Shown: positions 32,384 to 42,435 of the stretch, piece by piece
Position numbering within the stretch: position 1 is the stretch's first letter
Layout of the letters: the number at the start of each line of letters is the position of its first letter
DNA from: an uncultured Bacilli bacterium
Lineage (GTDB): Bacteria; Bacillota_I; Bacilli_A; RFN20; CAG-449
Assembly (NCBI GenBank): GCA_947632435.1
Contig: CANRPC010000002.1
Location: forward strand, 1-64,000
Direction of reading: 5' to 3'
DNA length: 64,000 nucleotides
The notes under the pieces: model-generated
Told to the model about the DNA's origin: nothing
Databases searched by the model: none
Seen by the model: the letters and a program-made list of their open reading frames with translations, nothing else
Made by a program: the position numbers and the translations under genes

Positions 32384-32755
32384 TTAATTTTCTTCTTGAT
32401 TTGCATTTAGAAGATTAATTTTGTCTTCAGATGATAAAGTAACATAAGCTTTTTTATATCCACTTACTTTACCTTCATAACGTCCGACTCTTTTTGCCTT
32501 AGGCAAAACATTAACGATACGTACGCTTAATGGTTTTACATTAAAAATTTGTTCAAAAGCAATCATAATTGATGTCTTATTAGCTTTTGGTGAAACTTTA
32601 ACAACGATAGTATTTTGATCTTGTTGAAGTTTCAATGATTTTTCAGTAAGAACAGGTCCAATTAATAAATCTAAACTATAATTAGTTGGATTAGAATATT
32701 GTTTGACAACTTCAGTTTCAACTTTTTTCTCTTCTACTTTTTTAGTACGTGCCAT
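32384..32755 (-). CDS. rplW: 50S ribosomal protein L23
   Basis: [16 protein letters not shown]; synteny. Confidence 0.94.
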   Translation of the reverse strand: MARTKKVEEKKVETEVVKQYSNPTNYSLDLLIGPVLTEKSLKLQQDQNTIVVKVSPKANKTSIMIAFEQIFNVKPLSVRIVNVLPKAKRVGRYEGKVSGYKKAYVTLSSEDKINLLNANQEEN

Positions 32756-33396
32756 TATTTAAGTGCCTCCTCAACTTTCTTAGCCGCTTCAAGTTCCATG
32801 ACAACACTATCAGCATTTAAGACATCATAGACAGAAACATTATTATAATTAACTACGATTAATCCTGGAATGTTTCTTGCTGACATCATAAGCGTATCAT
32901 TTTCTTCTGGAACAACAAGAAGTGATTTTGCTGGAAGTTTTAATGCTTCACAAACTTTTACCATTTCTTTAGTTTTGAAAGAAGGTAAAGTAAAGTCTTT
33001 TACAACTACCATTGCTTTATCATTAACTTTAAGAGTTAAAGCAGATCTTAAAGCAAGATTATGAGCTTTTTTGTTTTGTGCAAGTTTGAAATTTTGATTT
33101 CCTGTAGGACCAAAGACAATACCACCATGTCTCCATAATGGTGATCTAGATGATCCTGCTCTTGCACGTCCAGTACCTTTTTGTCTCCAAGGTTTAATAC
33201 CGCCTCCAGAAACTTCTGCTCTTTTTTTAGTTTTTGCAGTAGCTTGACGTTGGTTTGCTTGATAAACTTGGACGGCATCGAACATGACTTGTTTGTTGAC
33301 TTCAGTAGCGAATACTTCACCACTTAGTTCGACTTTTTCAACTTCATTACCTGCTAAATCAACAACAGGCAATGTAATATTCTTAACTTCTGCCAT
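32755..33396 (-). CDS. rplD: 50S ribosomal protein L4
   Basis: GGGIKPWRQKGTGRARAGSSRSPLWRHGG. Confidence 0.97.
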   Translation of the reverse strand: MAEVKNITLPVVDLAGNEVEKVELSGEVFATEVNKQVMFDAVQVYQANQRQATAKTKKRAEVSGGGIKPWRQKGTGRARAGSSRSPLWRHGGIVFGPTGNQNFKLAQNKKAHNLALRSALTLKVNDKAMVVVKDFTLPSFKTKEMVKVCEALKLPAKSLLVVPEENDTLMMSARNIPGLIVVNYNNVSVYDVLNADSVVMELEAAKKVEEALK

Positions 33397-33419
33397 TTCT
33401 ATTCTCCTTTCCGTTCAAA

Positions 33420-34103
33420 TTATTCAGCTTTTGAAGCCAAGTAATTAACTAATTCTTTTACTTCAACTTTAGCATTTGGATTTTTTACAGCTGTACGAAT
33501 TTTTACTATTGATTTTTTTGGTCCAGGAACAGCACCTTTAATTAAAATAGCATTATTAGCTACATCGACTGCCACTATTGTTAAATTCAATATAGTTGCT
33601 TGTTTGTTACCATGATGACCTGCCATTTTTTTACCTGGATGAACTCTGTTATTGCAACGTCCATTAGTAGCAAATGAACCAGGTCCTCTATGATAGCCTG
33701 ATCCGTGACCTTTAGGTCCAATTGTGTAATGCCAACGTTTTACAGCACCTGTAAATCCATGACCTTTACTTGTTCCTATAACATCAACAACTTCACCAGC
33801 TTCGAAGATATCAGCTTTGATTTCATCTCCAACTTTATATTCTTTATCAGAAAATTGAAGTTCATTTAATTCATATTTTGGTGTAACACCAGCTTTTTTG
33901 AATTGTCCAAGTTCTGGTTTATTACATCTTTGTTCTTTTTTCTCTTCGTAACCAACTTGAACAGCTACATAACCATCTTTTTCAATGGTTTTTACTTGGG
34001 TAACTACATTAGGTAGTACTTCGATTACAGTAACAGGATATTGTGTACCATCTGTAGCGAAGACTTGAGTCATACCCATTTTACGACCTACGATAGATTT
34101 CAT
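33420..34103 (-). CDS. rplC: 50S ribosomal protein L3
   Basis: IVGRKMGMTQVF; GHGSGYHRGPGSFA; PGKKMAGHHGN. Confidence 0.97.
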   Translation of the reverse strand: MKSIVGRKMGMTQVFATDGTQYPVTVIEVLPNVVTQVKTIEKDGYVAVQVGYEEKKEQRCNKPELGQFKKAGVTPKYELNELQFSDKEYKVGDEIKADIFEAGEVVDVIGTSKGHGFTGAVKRWHYTIGPKGHGSGYHRGPGSFATNGRCNNRVHPGKKMAGHHGNKQATILNLTIVAVDVANNAILIKGAVPGPKKSIVKIRTAVKNPNAKVEVKELVNYLASKAE

Positions 34104-34117
34104 AAGTTTCCTGCCTC

Positions 34118-34429
34118 CTATAATTTAATTTCGATATCAACACCACTTGGTAATTCTAAGTGGGTCAAACTATCGATTGTTTGTTTGTTTGGATTGACTA
34201 TATCTAGCAATCTCTTATGTGTTCTAATTTCGAACTGTTCACGTGCATCTTTATCTTTGTGAACTGATCTTAAAATTGTATAGACCTGTTTTTCTGTAGG
34301 AAGTGGAATAGGTCCAATAACTTCCGCACCAGTATTTTTCGCTGCAGCTACTATTTTCTCAACAGAAACGTCAAGAATTTGTGGTTCATAAGCTTTTAAG
34401 CGAATTCTGATTTTTCTACTTTTTGCCAT
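34118..34429 (-). CDS. rpsJ: 30S ribosomal protein S10
   Basis: [31 protein letters not shown]. Confidence 0.97.
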   Translation of the reverse strand: MAKSRKIRIRLKAYEPQILDVSVEKIVAAAKNTGAEVIGPIPLPTEKQVYTILRSVHKDKDAREQFEIRTHKRLLDIVNPNKQTIDSLTHLELPSGVDIEIKL

Positions 34430-34439
34430 TTTTTTCCTC

Positions 34440-34560
34440 CTTTGTCTAAATCGTGGCTAGACAATGGCTCCATGTGAGTTCCCTAAATCGCCTCAATGAC
34501 AACACCAATAGGCGTTTAGCAATCTCCCATTTCAGCGCCAATTTCTTTACGCAACATTTC
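34440..34560 (-). ncRNA. Candidate structured S10-operon 5' leader
   Basis: Two hairpins on the minus strand upstream of rpsJ: CTAAACGCC...GGCGATTTAG (34483-34519) and TTGTCTAgccacgaTTTAGACAA (34442-34464). Confidence 0.5.
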
Positions 34561-34561
34561 T

Positions 34562-34590
34562 ATTTTACACATTAGAAAATTTGATGTCAA
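34562..34590 (-). promoter_or_regulatory. Sigma-A-type promoter of the S10 operon
   Basis: Minus strand TTGACA - 17 nt - TAAAAT. Confidence 0.75.
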
Positions 34591-34736
34591 CAAAATTTCC
34601 AAAATAAGTGAATCTTATTTTTAGTAAGTTAATTATATATAATTAATGTTTATGTTTTGCTTAAATTTAGCTATTTATATTTATTTTTTAGCCAAAAAGG
34701 AAAGAAAATGTTATAAAATAAATTTGAGGCATTTTT

Positions 34737-35153
34737 ATGAAATTTAATTTAAAGGCAAATAAAATTGATGCAATATTTATACCTATTATTATGATTTCTG
34801 CTCTTTTACTTTCTTTTTGTCTTTATTATATTCCAAAAGATGAAGGAAAATATGTATCAATTTATATTCAAACCAAACTTGAATATTATCTTGATTTGAA
34901 TAAAAATCAAACACTTATATTGATAAAAGGTGATTATGATAAAGAAAAAAATCAATTTCCATCATTAAAAGGCGATATGACTATCGAAATAAAAGATAAA
35001 AAAGTTCGCGTAGAAAAAGAAGAAAGCCCATTACATATATGTTCAAAACAAGGTTGGATATCTTTACCTAATATGCCTATTACATGTGCTCCTAATGCTG
35101 TAATAATTGTTATTGAGTCTAGTCAAAGTAAAGATATTAATATCATAGTTTAG
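34737..35153 (+). CDS. NusG domain II-containing membrane-anchored protein
   Basis: N-terminal TM; IEIKDKKVRVEKEESPLHICSKQGWISLPNMPITCAPNAVIIVIE is NusG_II-like. Confidence 0.8.
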   Translation: MKFNLKANKIDAIFIPIIMISALLLSFCLYYIPKDEGKYVSIYIQTKLEYYLDLNKNQTLILIKGDYDKEKNQFPSLKGDMTIEIKDKKVRVEKEESPLHICSKQGWISLPNMPITCAPNAVIIVIESSQSKDINIIV

Positions 35154-35169
35154 GAGATTTATTATTAAT

Positions 35170-35697
35170 ATGAAAAAAGAAAATATTTATACTATTTCCC
35201 TTCTAAGTATATTTCTTGCCATAAGTATTTTATTAAATTATGTTGAAAATTTTTTACCGATGTTTATTCCAATTCCTGGTGTTAAACTTGGTATTGCAAA
35301 TATCATAGGACTTATTGTTTTATATTTTTTTGGAAGAAAAAAGTTTATTTTATTAAATTTTTTACGCGTTATTATTGTGGGAGTTTTATTTAATGGAATC
35401 TTTACATCTTCATTTTTTTTAAGTTTCAGCGGATTTCTTTGTTCTTCTTTCATTGCTATTATTTTGTCATACAATAAAAAAATATCTATTTACACATTAT
35501 CAATAGCTAGTTCAATTTTTCATAGTATTGGTCAAATTTTATGTGCATGTATTATTTATTCATCAGTTTACTTACTTTATTATTTATCTATACTTGTAAT
35601 TACTAGTTCAATAGCAGGTTTTTTAATTGCCTATATTTCTTCATTAATTATTAAGCGTTTGGAAAAAATTATTCCTTTTCAATTACAAGCAAAATAA
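35170..35697 (+). CDS. Gx transporter family protein (heptaprenyl diphosphate synthase component I-like)
   Basis: NYVENFLPMFIPIPGVKLGIANIIGLI; multi-TM; adjacent to NusG_II protein. Confidence 0.82.
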   Translation: MKKENIYTISLLSIFLAISILLNYVENFLPMFIPIPGVKLGIANIIGLIVLYFFGRKKFILLNFLRVIIVGVLFNGIFTSSFFLSFSGFLCSSFIAIILSYNKKISIYTLSIASSIFHSIGQILCACIIYSSVYLLYYLSILVITSSIAGFLIAYISSLIIKRLEKIIPFQLQAK

Positions 35698-35737
35698 AAA
35701 CTCTTTAAATATTATTAATATATCTAAAGAGCTTTTT
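35696..35737. terminator. Terminator between convergent genes
   Basis: AAAAACTCTTTA...TAAAGAGCTTTTT. Confidence 0.6.
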
Positions 35738-35739
35738 GA

Positions 35740-35946
35740 CTATATTTTTTTGTTATTGTTTTGATAATTTGGATTTTTTCTTTTCATTTTATGATATTCT
35801 TCAACTAATTTATTTTTCTTTTTTTTACCTTTAGAAACACAGCAAGAGCATTCTCCAGTAGGAAGATGTTTAATTCTTTTATATACGTAAGTACCAAATA
35901 CTCCTCCTACAATTAAAATACAACAAAGAATAACAATAAAATCCAT
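35740..35946 (-). CDS. FeoB-associated Cys-rich membrane protein
   Basis: Single TM plus GECSCCVSKGKKKK; directly downstream of feoB. Confidence 0.8.
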   Translation of the reverse strand: MDFIVILCCILIVGGVFGTYVYKRIKHLPTGECSCCVSKGKKKKNKLVEEYHKMKRKNPNYQNNNKKI

Positions 35947-35960
35947 TAAGGTTCTCCTTT

Positions 35961-38324
35961 TTATCGTGCAAGTTTTTGATCTCGATATTTATTAAAATAA
36001 TAAATTGCAAAACTTACACCTAAGACAATAGCTAAAATAATGAATGATGTCCACCACCAAGTACCAATCAAATAAATACATGATGAAACTAAATATGAAG
36101 TAATAATCCAGAAAATAATAGTTGACCAAAATTTATTTTTTGGTAACTCGGCTTTTGCCGTTGCAACCGCGGCAAAGCAAGGAATAGTTAACATATTAAA
36201 CGCGATAAAGGAAATTAATCCTGGTCCTTGAATTTGAGTTGCTTGAATCATTGCTACTGATTCAATAACACCATTTTCTGAAGCTTCTGTAGCTTCTAAA
36301 ATTTCTTTAACAATTTCAGGATCAATGCCAATTCCAGTATATGCACCTGGATTTTTTTCAACCAAATTAATAATACATACAGCAAGCGTAAAGAATGTGG
36401 CAATAACATTTTCTTTAGCAATTAATCCAGTAACTGCCGCTACTGCGAAAACCCATCCAAATACTGTTAATTGCGAACCAAAACCTAAAGGAGTAAATAA
36501 TGGTTGAATAAATTTACCTAAAGATGCAAGAATCGAATCATTCATTTCGCACATTTTCCAATCCCAACCAAAATTTGTTAAAAACCAAATAACAATTGTT
36601 GAAGCTAAGATAATTGTAAATGCCTTTTTAATAAAGTGTTTAAGTTTATCCCAAAGATGAATCATAAGCGCTTTGAATTGAGGTACATGATAACTTGGCA
36701 ATTCCATAATAAATGGTGGAACTTCCCCTCGCATCGTCGTTCCTCGCATCAATATAACTGCGACAACAGCAGTTGTCATACCTAAAACATACATAAAAAA
36801 GGTAATTAAATCAGCATAAGGAAAATTAAATTGCATCACAATTGCGCCTGAAATAGCAGTTAAAATAGGTAATTTAGCACCACATGAGAAAAATGGAATA
36901 ACACGAATTGTCGCTACTCTTTCATTATCATCTGCTAAAGTTCTTGTGTTTATCATTGCAGGAACAGAACATCCAAAGCCCATTATCATTGGCATAAATG
37001 CTCTTCCTGATAAACCAAATCTTCTAAAGATTCGATCTAAAATAAAGGCAACACGGGCCATATACCCTGAATCTTCAAGAATCGAGAAAAATAGAAATAA
37101 GAATAAAATTTGAGGTAAAAAACTTAAAACAGCAAATAATCCACCTAAAACTCCATCAACTATTAATCCTTTATACCATTTTCCCTCTTCAAGTAATGAA
37201 GAAACTCCATCACTAATACTTGATGTGATAGCATCTAAAAAATTAAACAAAATAACTCCTGGAGAATTAATACCACTTTCTGTCCATAATAAACCTTCAA
37301 ATGGACTATTAGCAAAAGAAGGTCCAAATGAAGAAAAAATATCTCCTGAATTATAATTTAAATGACACCATTTCAAAATATTATTAATAAAATGATAAAT
37401 CGCATTTAAACAAAATAAATCTTCTGAAAATGTCAAATGGAATATAGCTAATAAAATTAATAGAAAAATTGGTATACCTAACCATTTATTTGTTAATACT
37501 TTATCAATACGATCAGATTTTGTTAATTTTTCTTTTTCTGCTTTATTTTCTTTATTAATGTATATAGCAAAATTACTAGAAATATATTTATATCTTGCAT
37601 CGGCAACTACTGCTTCAAAATCATTTCCAAACACTTCATCATTAAAAGTTTTTTTATAAGCTTCGACAGTAGAAGTTAATTGTTTATGATTTGAAACTTC
37701 AATTTCATCATTTTCTATTAATTTAATGGCATGAAATAATGAATTTTCGACATTAATTGCTTGAAAAGCTATTTTTACATCATCAATCAAATGATGCAAA
37801 GCGCTATTTTTTAATACAGTAACACCTTTTCTAATTTTTTTTGCTTCAGAAATTGCTATTTTCATTAAAGTATCAATATTTTCTTCTTTTAATGCCGATA
37901 TTTCTACGATAGGAATTCCAATTTTTTTCTCTAATTCGTGAATGTTAATTGATGTTTTATTTTTACGAACAACATCCATCATATTAAGTGCTATTACAAT
38001 AGGAACGTCTATTTCCATTAGTTGTGTTGTTAAATAAAGATTTCTTTCTAAATTTGTAGCATCGACAATATTAATAACACAATCTGGTTTTTCATCAAGA
38101 ATGTAATTTCTTGAAATAACTTCTTCTGGAGTATATGGAGAAAGTGAATAAATACCTGGTAAATCAATTATTTCTACTGGTTCTTCACCCTTTTTATATA
38201 CTCCTTCTTTTTTATCAACTGTAACACCTGGCCAATTACCTACATGCGCGGTTGATCCTGTTAGAGAATTAAAAAGTGTAGTTTTACCGCAATTTGGGTT
38301 ACCTGCTAAAGCAAAACGTTTCAT
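35961..38324 (-). CDS. feoB: Ferrous iron transport protein B
   Basis: GNPNCGKTTLFNSLTGS; VGNWPGVTVDKKEG; Gate/FeoB C-terminal TM domain. Confidence 0.97.
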   Translation of the reverse strand: MKRFALAGNPNCGKTTLFNSLTGSTAHVGNWPGVTVDKKEGVYKKGEEPVEIIDLPGIYSLSPYTPEEVISRNYILDEKPDCVINIVDATNLERNLYLTTQLMEIDVPIVIALNMMDVVRKNKTSINIHELEKKIGIPIVEISALKEENIDTLMKIAISEAKKIRKGVTVLKNSALHHLIDDVKIAFQAINVENSLFHAIKLIENDEIEVSNHKQLTSTVEAYKKTFNDEVFGNDFEAVVADARYKYISSNFAIYINKENKAEKEKLTKSDRIDKVLTNKWLGIPIFLLILLAIFHLTFSEDLFCLNAIYHFINNILKWCHLNYNSGDIFSSFGPSFANSPFEGLLWTESGINSPGVILFNFLDAITSSISDGVSSLLEEGKWYKGLIVDGVLGGLFAVLSFLPQILFLFLFFSILEDSGYMARVAFILDRIFRRFGLSGRAFMPMIMGFGCSVPAMINTRTLADDNERVATIRVIPFFSCGAKLPILTAISGAIVMQFNFPYADLITFFMYVLGMTTAVVAVILMRGTTMRGEVPPFIMELPSYHVPQFKALMIHLWDKLKHFIKKAFTIILASTIVIWFLTNFGWDWKMCEMNDSILASLGKFIQPLFTPLGFGSQLTVFGWVFAVAAVTGLIAKENVIATFFTLAVCIINLVEKNPGAYTGIGIDPEIVKEILEATEASENGVIESVAMIQATQIQGPGLISFIAFNMLTIPCFAAVATAKAELPKNKFWSTIIFWIITSYLVSSCIYLIGTWWWTSFIILAIVLGVSFAIYYFNKYRDQKLAR

Positions 38325-38563
38325 TTGTTATTCTCCTTTACTAAAATAATTACATTACATGCTTCTACTTTTCTTAAAGTTAATTCATATCCTCGTAATG
38401 TAATTTCTAAAGGATCACCTAGTGGTGCTTTCTTTCTTAAATACACTTCAGCACCAGGAGTAATTCCCATGTCGAACAATCGTCGACGAATTCTTCCTTC
38501 ACCCTCGACATTTTTTATTAGGCCAGTCTCGCCTATGTCGAGTTCACTTAATTTTTTCAACAT
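38321..38563 (-). CDS. feoA: FeoA family protein
   Basis: RRRLFDMGITPGAEVYLRKKAPLGDPLEITLRGYELTLRK. Confidence 0.93.
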   Translation of the reverse strand: MLKKLSELDIGETGLIKNVEGEGRIRRRLFDMGITPGAEVYLRKKAPLGDPLEITLRGYELTLRKVEACNVIILVKENNK

Positions 38564-38579
38564 CGTTTATCCTTCCTTT

Positions 38580-38792
38580 CTACGCAACAAATATTTTAGT
38601 AGCGATGTTTTGATCTAAGGCAAGACGACCTTCTTTAACAACACAAATGATATTACCTCCACTATGTGATAAAACAGTAATGATTGAATTAAGTGTAATT
38701 CCTAAGCTTTCTAAATGTTTTTTTGTTTTTTCATCAGTAGCAATTCTTACAATTCTTAATTCCTTATTTGTTGGTGCTAAAACAATTGGCAT
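38580..38792 (-). CDS. FeoA family protein (second copy)
   Basis: KKHLESLGITLNSIITVLSHSGGNIICVVKEGRLALDQNIATKIFV. Confidence 0.88.
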   Translation of the reverse strand: MPIVLAPTNKELRIVRIATDEKTKKHLESLGITLNSIITVLSHSGGNIICVVKEGRLALDQNIATKIFVA

Positions 38793-38809
38793 ACATCTTC
38801 CTCCTTATA

Positions 38810-38860
38810 GTTAGTTAAAACTAACAATATTAAAAAAATAAAAAGTTAGACACAACTAAC
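38810..38860. promoter_or_regulatory. Two GTTAG/CTAAC inverted repeats upstream of feoA; candidate DtxR/IdeR-like metalloregulator sites
   Basis: GTTAGTTAAAACTAAC (38810-38825) and GTTAGACACAACTAAC (38845-38860). Confidence 0.55.
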
Positions 38861-38926
38861 AAACTAATTTTATTCATCAATAAATTGTATGTCAATATTT
38901 TCTTAAAAATTTATTTTTTTTATTTT

Positions 38927-40090
38927 TTATTTGTTAAACATTATTTTTTCTGAATTAAACATTTTTATAAGAACAAAAATTCCTAAGCCACAAAAAAGAA
39001 GATTAGAAATTATTGTAAAAACAAATGGCAATAAATCAAATTTAAGCATTAAAATTGATTTCATACATTGAGTCGCATTATAAATAGGAATTAAGTACAT
39101 AATTAAATTTTCTTGTACTTCTCCTAATGAAAACATAGATGTCATACCTAATACTTCCACTAAAATCATCACTGGTACACTATAAGCACTAGCTTCTTTT
39201 ACACTTTTTGAAAACGCTGATACAATTGAAAGCAATGTTATAAAAAGAAAAACAATAACTAAAATCAAAGCAAAAAGTGCAATAAAGTGTTCAAAATGAT
39301 ACATAGAAAAATCAAAATTTATACTTGTTGCCATTTTAGGTAAAGAAGCGCTTAATCCAATAAATGAAGTTATCGCAGAAACAATAGAAGTTATTCCAAG
39401 AGCAATAATTTTACCTATAGCAATTTCACTTCTTTTAACTGGAGTAATTAATAAAGTAGCAATAGTGCCTCTTTCTTTTTCACCAGCAATGGATTCAGTG
39501 GAAACAGAAAGACAAGAAGAAAATAAAAATGTTAAAAGTAAAAACGGAAGTAATATTGATACAAATTGACTTGAAGTATCTTCATCAGTAGCTACATCGT
39601 ATTTTATATTTAAATTTTCATTAACTTGAAAAAGTGATTCAATAACTTTACTTTCATTAAATATATAAGCATAATAAAATGCATAAATCGTAGATGATTC
39701 TTTTGAAGTAGAATTATAATATAAAGAAATTGAAGAAGTTTTATTATTTAAATCAAAATTCTTAGAATATTCAATAATTAAATCCAAATTTTCATTATCG
39801 TGCAATTGTTTTTTTGCTTCTTCTAAATTTGTTTCATCACTATATTCATCAATTTTGACAATATATTGTCCTTGAGCAATTTTAAAAAAATCGAAAGCAT
39901 TATTAGCGTTAAAAACTTTAATATGATATTCATATTCACTATCAACATTACTCATATTTGAAATGGCAGGTCCAATAAGAGAATAAACAATAAATATTAA
40001 AAATCCAGGTAAAATTAAACTAATTAACATTCTTTTATCAGTAAAAAAACGAAATAATTCTTTTTTAACAATGGTAATTATATTTTTCAT
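38927..40090 (-). CDS. ABC-2 type transporter permease (NatB-like)
   Basis: EKERGTIATLLITPVKRSEIAIGKII motif; N-terminal TM, large extracytoplasmic loop. Confidence 0.85.
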   Translation of the reverse strand: MKNIITIVKKELFRFFTDKRMLISLILPGFLIFIVYSLIGPAISNMSNVDSEYEYHIKVFNANNAFDFFKIAQGQYIVKIDEYSDETNLEEAKKQLHDNENLDLIIEYSKNFDLNNKTSSISLYYNSTSKESSTIYAFYYAYIFNESKVIESLFQVNENLNIKYDVATDEDTSSQFVSILLPFLLLTFLFSSCLSVSTESIAGEKERGTIATLLITPVKRSEIAIGKIIALGITSIVSAITSFIGLSASLPKMATSINFDFSMYHFEHFIALFALILVIVFLFITLLSIVSAFSKSVKEASAYSVPVMILVEVLGMTSMFSLGEVQENLIMYLIPIYNATQCMKSILMLKFDLLPFVFTIISNLLFCGLGIFVLIKMFNSEKIMFNK

Positions 40091-40857
40091 TCTTTAACCT
40101 CCTTAGCGTAAATATCAAAAAATACTTCTTCTAAATTTTTCTCTTCCGTAAGTTTTTTTAAAGAGTCAACTTTGACAATTTTGCCATCAATAATGATGCC
40201 CACACGATCACAAATTTTTTCCACTAAAGAAAAAATATGTGTCGATAAAATAATTGTTTTTCCTTTTTTCTTTAAATCAAGCAAAAAATCCATCACAATT
40301 TTCGTAGCAAGAACATCTAATCCATTTGTAGGTTCATCGAAAATAATATAATCAGGATCATGAACTAAAGATAAAACTAAAGAAACTTTTTGTTTCATAC
40401 CAGTTGATAGTTCAGCAATTTTAATTTCTTTAAATTCATTTATCCCAAAATTATTAAATAATTCTTCTTTTCTTTTTTGAGCAACCTGTGATGGTATACC
40501 ATATAATTTTGAAAAATAATCAAATAAATAATTTGGTGTAAAAAAATCTTCTAATTTTAATTCACTAGTTAAAAAACCTATTTTTTTCCTTACTAAAAAC
40601 GAATCTTTTGTTACACTTATACCATCAATATAACAATCACCTGAATCAGCTTTAATTAAAGTTGATAAAATTCTTAATGTGGTAGTTTTACCAGCACCAT
40701 TTGGCCCTAAAAGTCCAAATACTTCACCTTTATACATTTCTAATGAAAAATTTTTAAGAGCAACTTTTAATGGATTTTTAGTTTTATTTATTTTCATTTG
40801 CTTTTTTGATAAATGAAATGTTTTAGAAATATTATCAATTTTTATTGCTGTTTCCAT
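40087..40857 (-). CDS. ABC transporter ATP-binding protein (NatA-like)
   Basis: GPNGAGKTTTLRILSTLIKADSGD; ELSTGMKQKVSLVLSLVHDP; FDEPTNGLD. Confidence 0.9.
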   Translation of the reverse strand: METAIKIDNISKTFHLSKKQMKINKTKNPLKVALKNFSLEMYKGEVFGLLGPNGAGKTTTLRILSTLIKADSGDCYIDGISVTKDSFLVRKKIGFLTSELKLEDFFTPNYLFDYFSKLYGIPSQVAQKRKEELFNNFGINEFKEIKIAELSTGMKQKVSLVLSLVHDPDYIIFDEPTNGLDVLATKIVMDFLLDLKKKGKTIILSTHIFSLVEKICDRVGIIIDGKIVKVDSLKKLTEEKNLEEVFFDIYAKEVKE

Positions 40858-40912
40858 GATAACCTCCAAATTTTTAATTCTTTTATTTTAATAAATTATA
40901 TTAAATTTCGAT

Positions 40913-40941
40913 AAAAAAACTAAGAATATTCTTAGTTTTTC
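40913..40941. terminator. Terminator at the end of the WXG/FtsK operon
   Basis: AAAACTAAGAATATTCTTAGTTTT palindrome with T-tracts. Confidence 0.65.
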
Positions 40942-40945
40942 ATGT

Positions 40946-41914
40946 TTAATAAACAATTACTTCTTCATATTCTTTACACAAGCGATTTACTTCTCTAATT
41001 TTGAAAACTTGATTTTTAAAATAGAAATATTTTTGATCTATGTCATATTTTGTCATACTAACTATATCACTTGCGTATTTACTTACACGATCGTTTAAAT
41101 TATGTGAAAAATTATATGTTGCTTTAGCACAACGTTGAGAAACTCTATCTAATTCATTAACAGCAATTTCCATTTTAGCAGCTAGATTAAAGAAACTTGC
41201 TGGACTATCTATATTAACTTCCATAGAATAATAATTTCCACCTTCATGTTCCGCTAAAGAAAGTAATCCCTTAACTAGAGCTGTTCCTTTTTCAATTGCC
41301 TCATCCATGCTTGGTATTATTTTTTCATAAATAGCGCTTTTTACATTAGGAACAATGTTATCTTTAAAGGTATTATAACTAGATTCCATGTCTTTTAAAA
41401 CATCTTCTAATTCTAATTTATGATTATAACATTTATACAATTCATCTTGAATTATGGAACGTAATGAACCCAAACGGTTATTATTTTCACCAATCAAAGC
41501 TATTTTCTTTTCTAGTTCACTTATTTGTTCTCTTAAGGATTCAAGTTGATTATTTAATTCTTTTTTTTGTTTTTTTAAAGAACTTGCTGCTTCTGAATCA
41601 CCAGCAGAACTAATTTGACTATTTAAACTGCTTATTTGACTATTAACATGAGATATTTCACGTTGTAATTGAGCAATTGTATTTCTAGCCTTTGATCTTG
41701 TTTCACAATTAATTTTATAGGCATTATTAGCAGCATTCATTTCATTATTTAGCATCGTTCTTTGTTGCTCGACAACTTTTATTTCTTGTTCTAAAGCATT
41801 AATCATTTTCATACAAGCATTAAAAATTTGATATGAATTTGACTCAATAAAACTAGCCCAATTGCTAAAATCATCTCTAACCCTGCGTAATAAATTTATA
41901 TCGTATTTAATCAC
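40946..41914 (-). CDS. Coiled-coil protein, unknown; last gene of the T7SS-like operon
   Basis: 322 aa; helical heptads (QLQREISHVNSQISSLNSQISSAG...KKELNNQLESLREQISELEKKI). Confidence 0.7.
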   Translation of the reverse strand: MIKYDINLLRRVRDDFSNWASFIESNSYQIFNACMKMINALEQEIKVVEQQRTMLNNEMNAANNAYKINCETRSKARNTIAQLQREISHVNSQISSLNSQISSAGDSEAASSLKKQKKELNNQLESLREQISELEKKIALIGENNNRLGSLRSIIQDELYKCYNHKLELEDVLKDMESSYNTFKDNIVPNVKSAIYEKIIPSMDEAIEKGTALVKGLLSLAEHEGGNYYSMEVNIDSPASFFNLAAKMEIAVNELDRVSQRCAKATYNFSHNLNDRVSKYASDIVSMTKYDIDQKYFYFKNQVFKIREVNRLCKEYEEVIVY

Positions 41915-41917
41915 AAT

Positions 41918-42112
41918 TTACCTCACAATTAAAGAATTAATTTCTGCAGCATGTGATTTAATATTAACACGTTGAGCAGCCACATTATTGGATTTTTGAA
42001 TAGCGTTATTTATTTTTTCAACACCTTCATTATACATCGTATTAACTTTATTTGCGGAATTAGAAAATTTTGCGCCTAAGGTATCGTTCCAATATCTTAA
42101 AGATTCTAACAT
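41918..42112 (-). CDS. Small helical protein in the T7SS-like operon
   Basis: 64 aa, 2-bp spacing to WXG-like gene; MLESLRYWNDTLGAKFSNSANKVNTMYNEGVEKINN. Confidence 0.65.
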   Translation of the reverse strand: MLESLRYWNDTLGAKFSNSANKVNTMYNEGVEKINNAIQKSNNVAAQRVNIKSHAAEINSLIVR

Positions 42113-42114
42113 TT

Positions 42115-42429
42115 TTATTCACCCGTTGATTTTTTCATCGTTGCAATAGCTTCAGAGAATTTTTTAGAAATAACTTCTAAACGATCTGATAAATCATCTA
42201 GGCCATTTATACAACTTTGCATTTGAGCAACTTGACTATCCATTTTTTTCTTGAATGCATCATAAATTTCACCTTTCCAGTGAAGACCCATGTTAGAAAT
42301 ATTATTTTTTATGTTTTTTATATCAGCTTTTGCGTTTTCGCGAAAATTATTAATATCTCTTGCATAATTTCTTACAACAACATCAGCTTCATGCATTCTT
42401 ACAACAATTAAACTATTATCATCAGCCAT
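42115..42429 (-). CDS. WXG100-like protein
   Basis: 104 aa, predicted helical hairpin with central GLHWKGEIYDAF (W-x-G). Confidence 0.75.
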   Translation of the reverse strand: MADDNSLIVVRMHEADVVVRNYARDINNFRENAKADIKNIKNNISNMGLHWKGEIYDAFKKKMDSQVAQMQSCINGLDDLSDRLEVISKKFSEAIATMKKSTGE

Positions 42430-42435
42430 GTTTAA

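Noticed and set aside
38321-38324. Alternative genetic code (TGA=Trp), considered because of the Mollicutes-like composition
   Set aside because: TGA is used as stop in ATGA overlaps (feoA/feoB, 40087-40090, 51135-51138, 23265-23268) and genes use TGG for Trp
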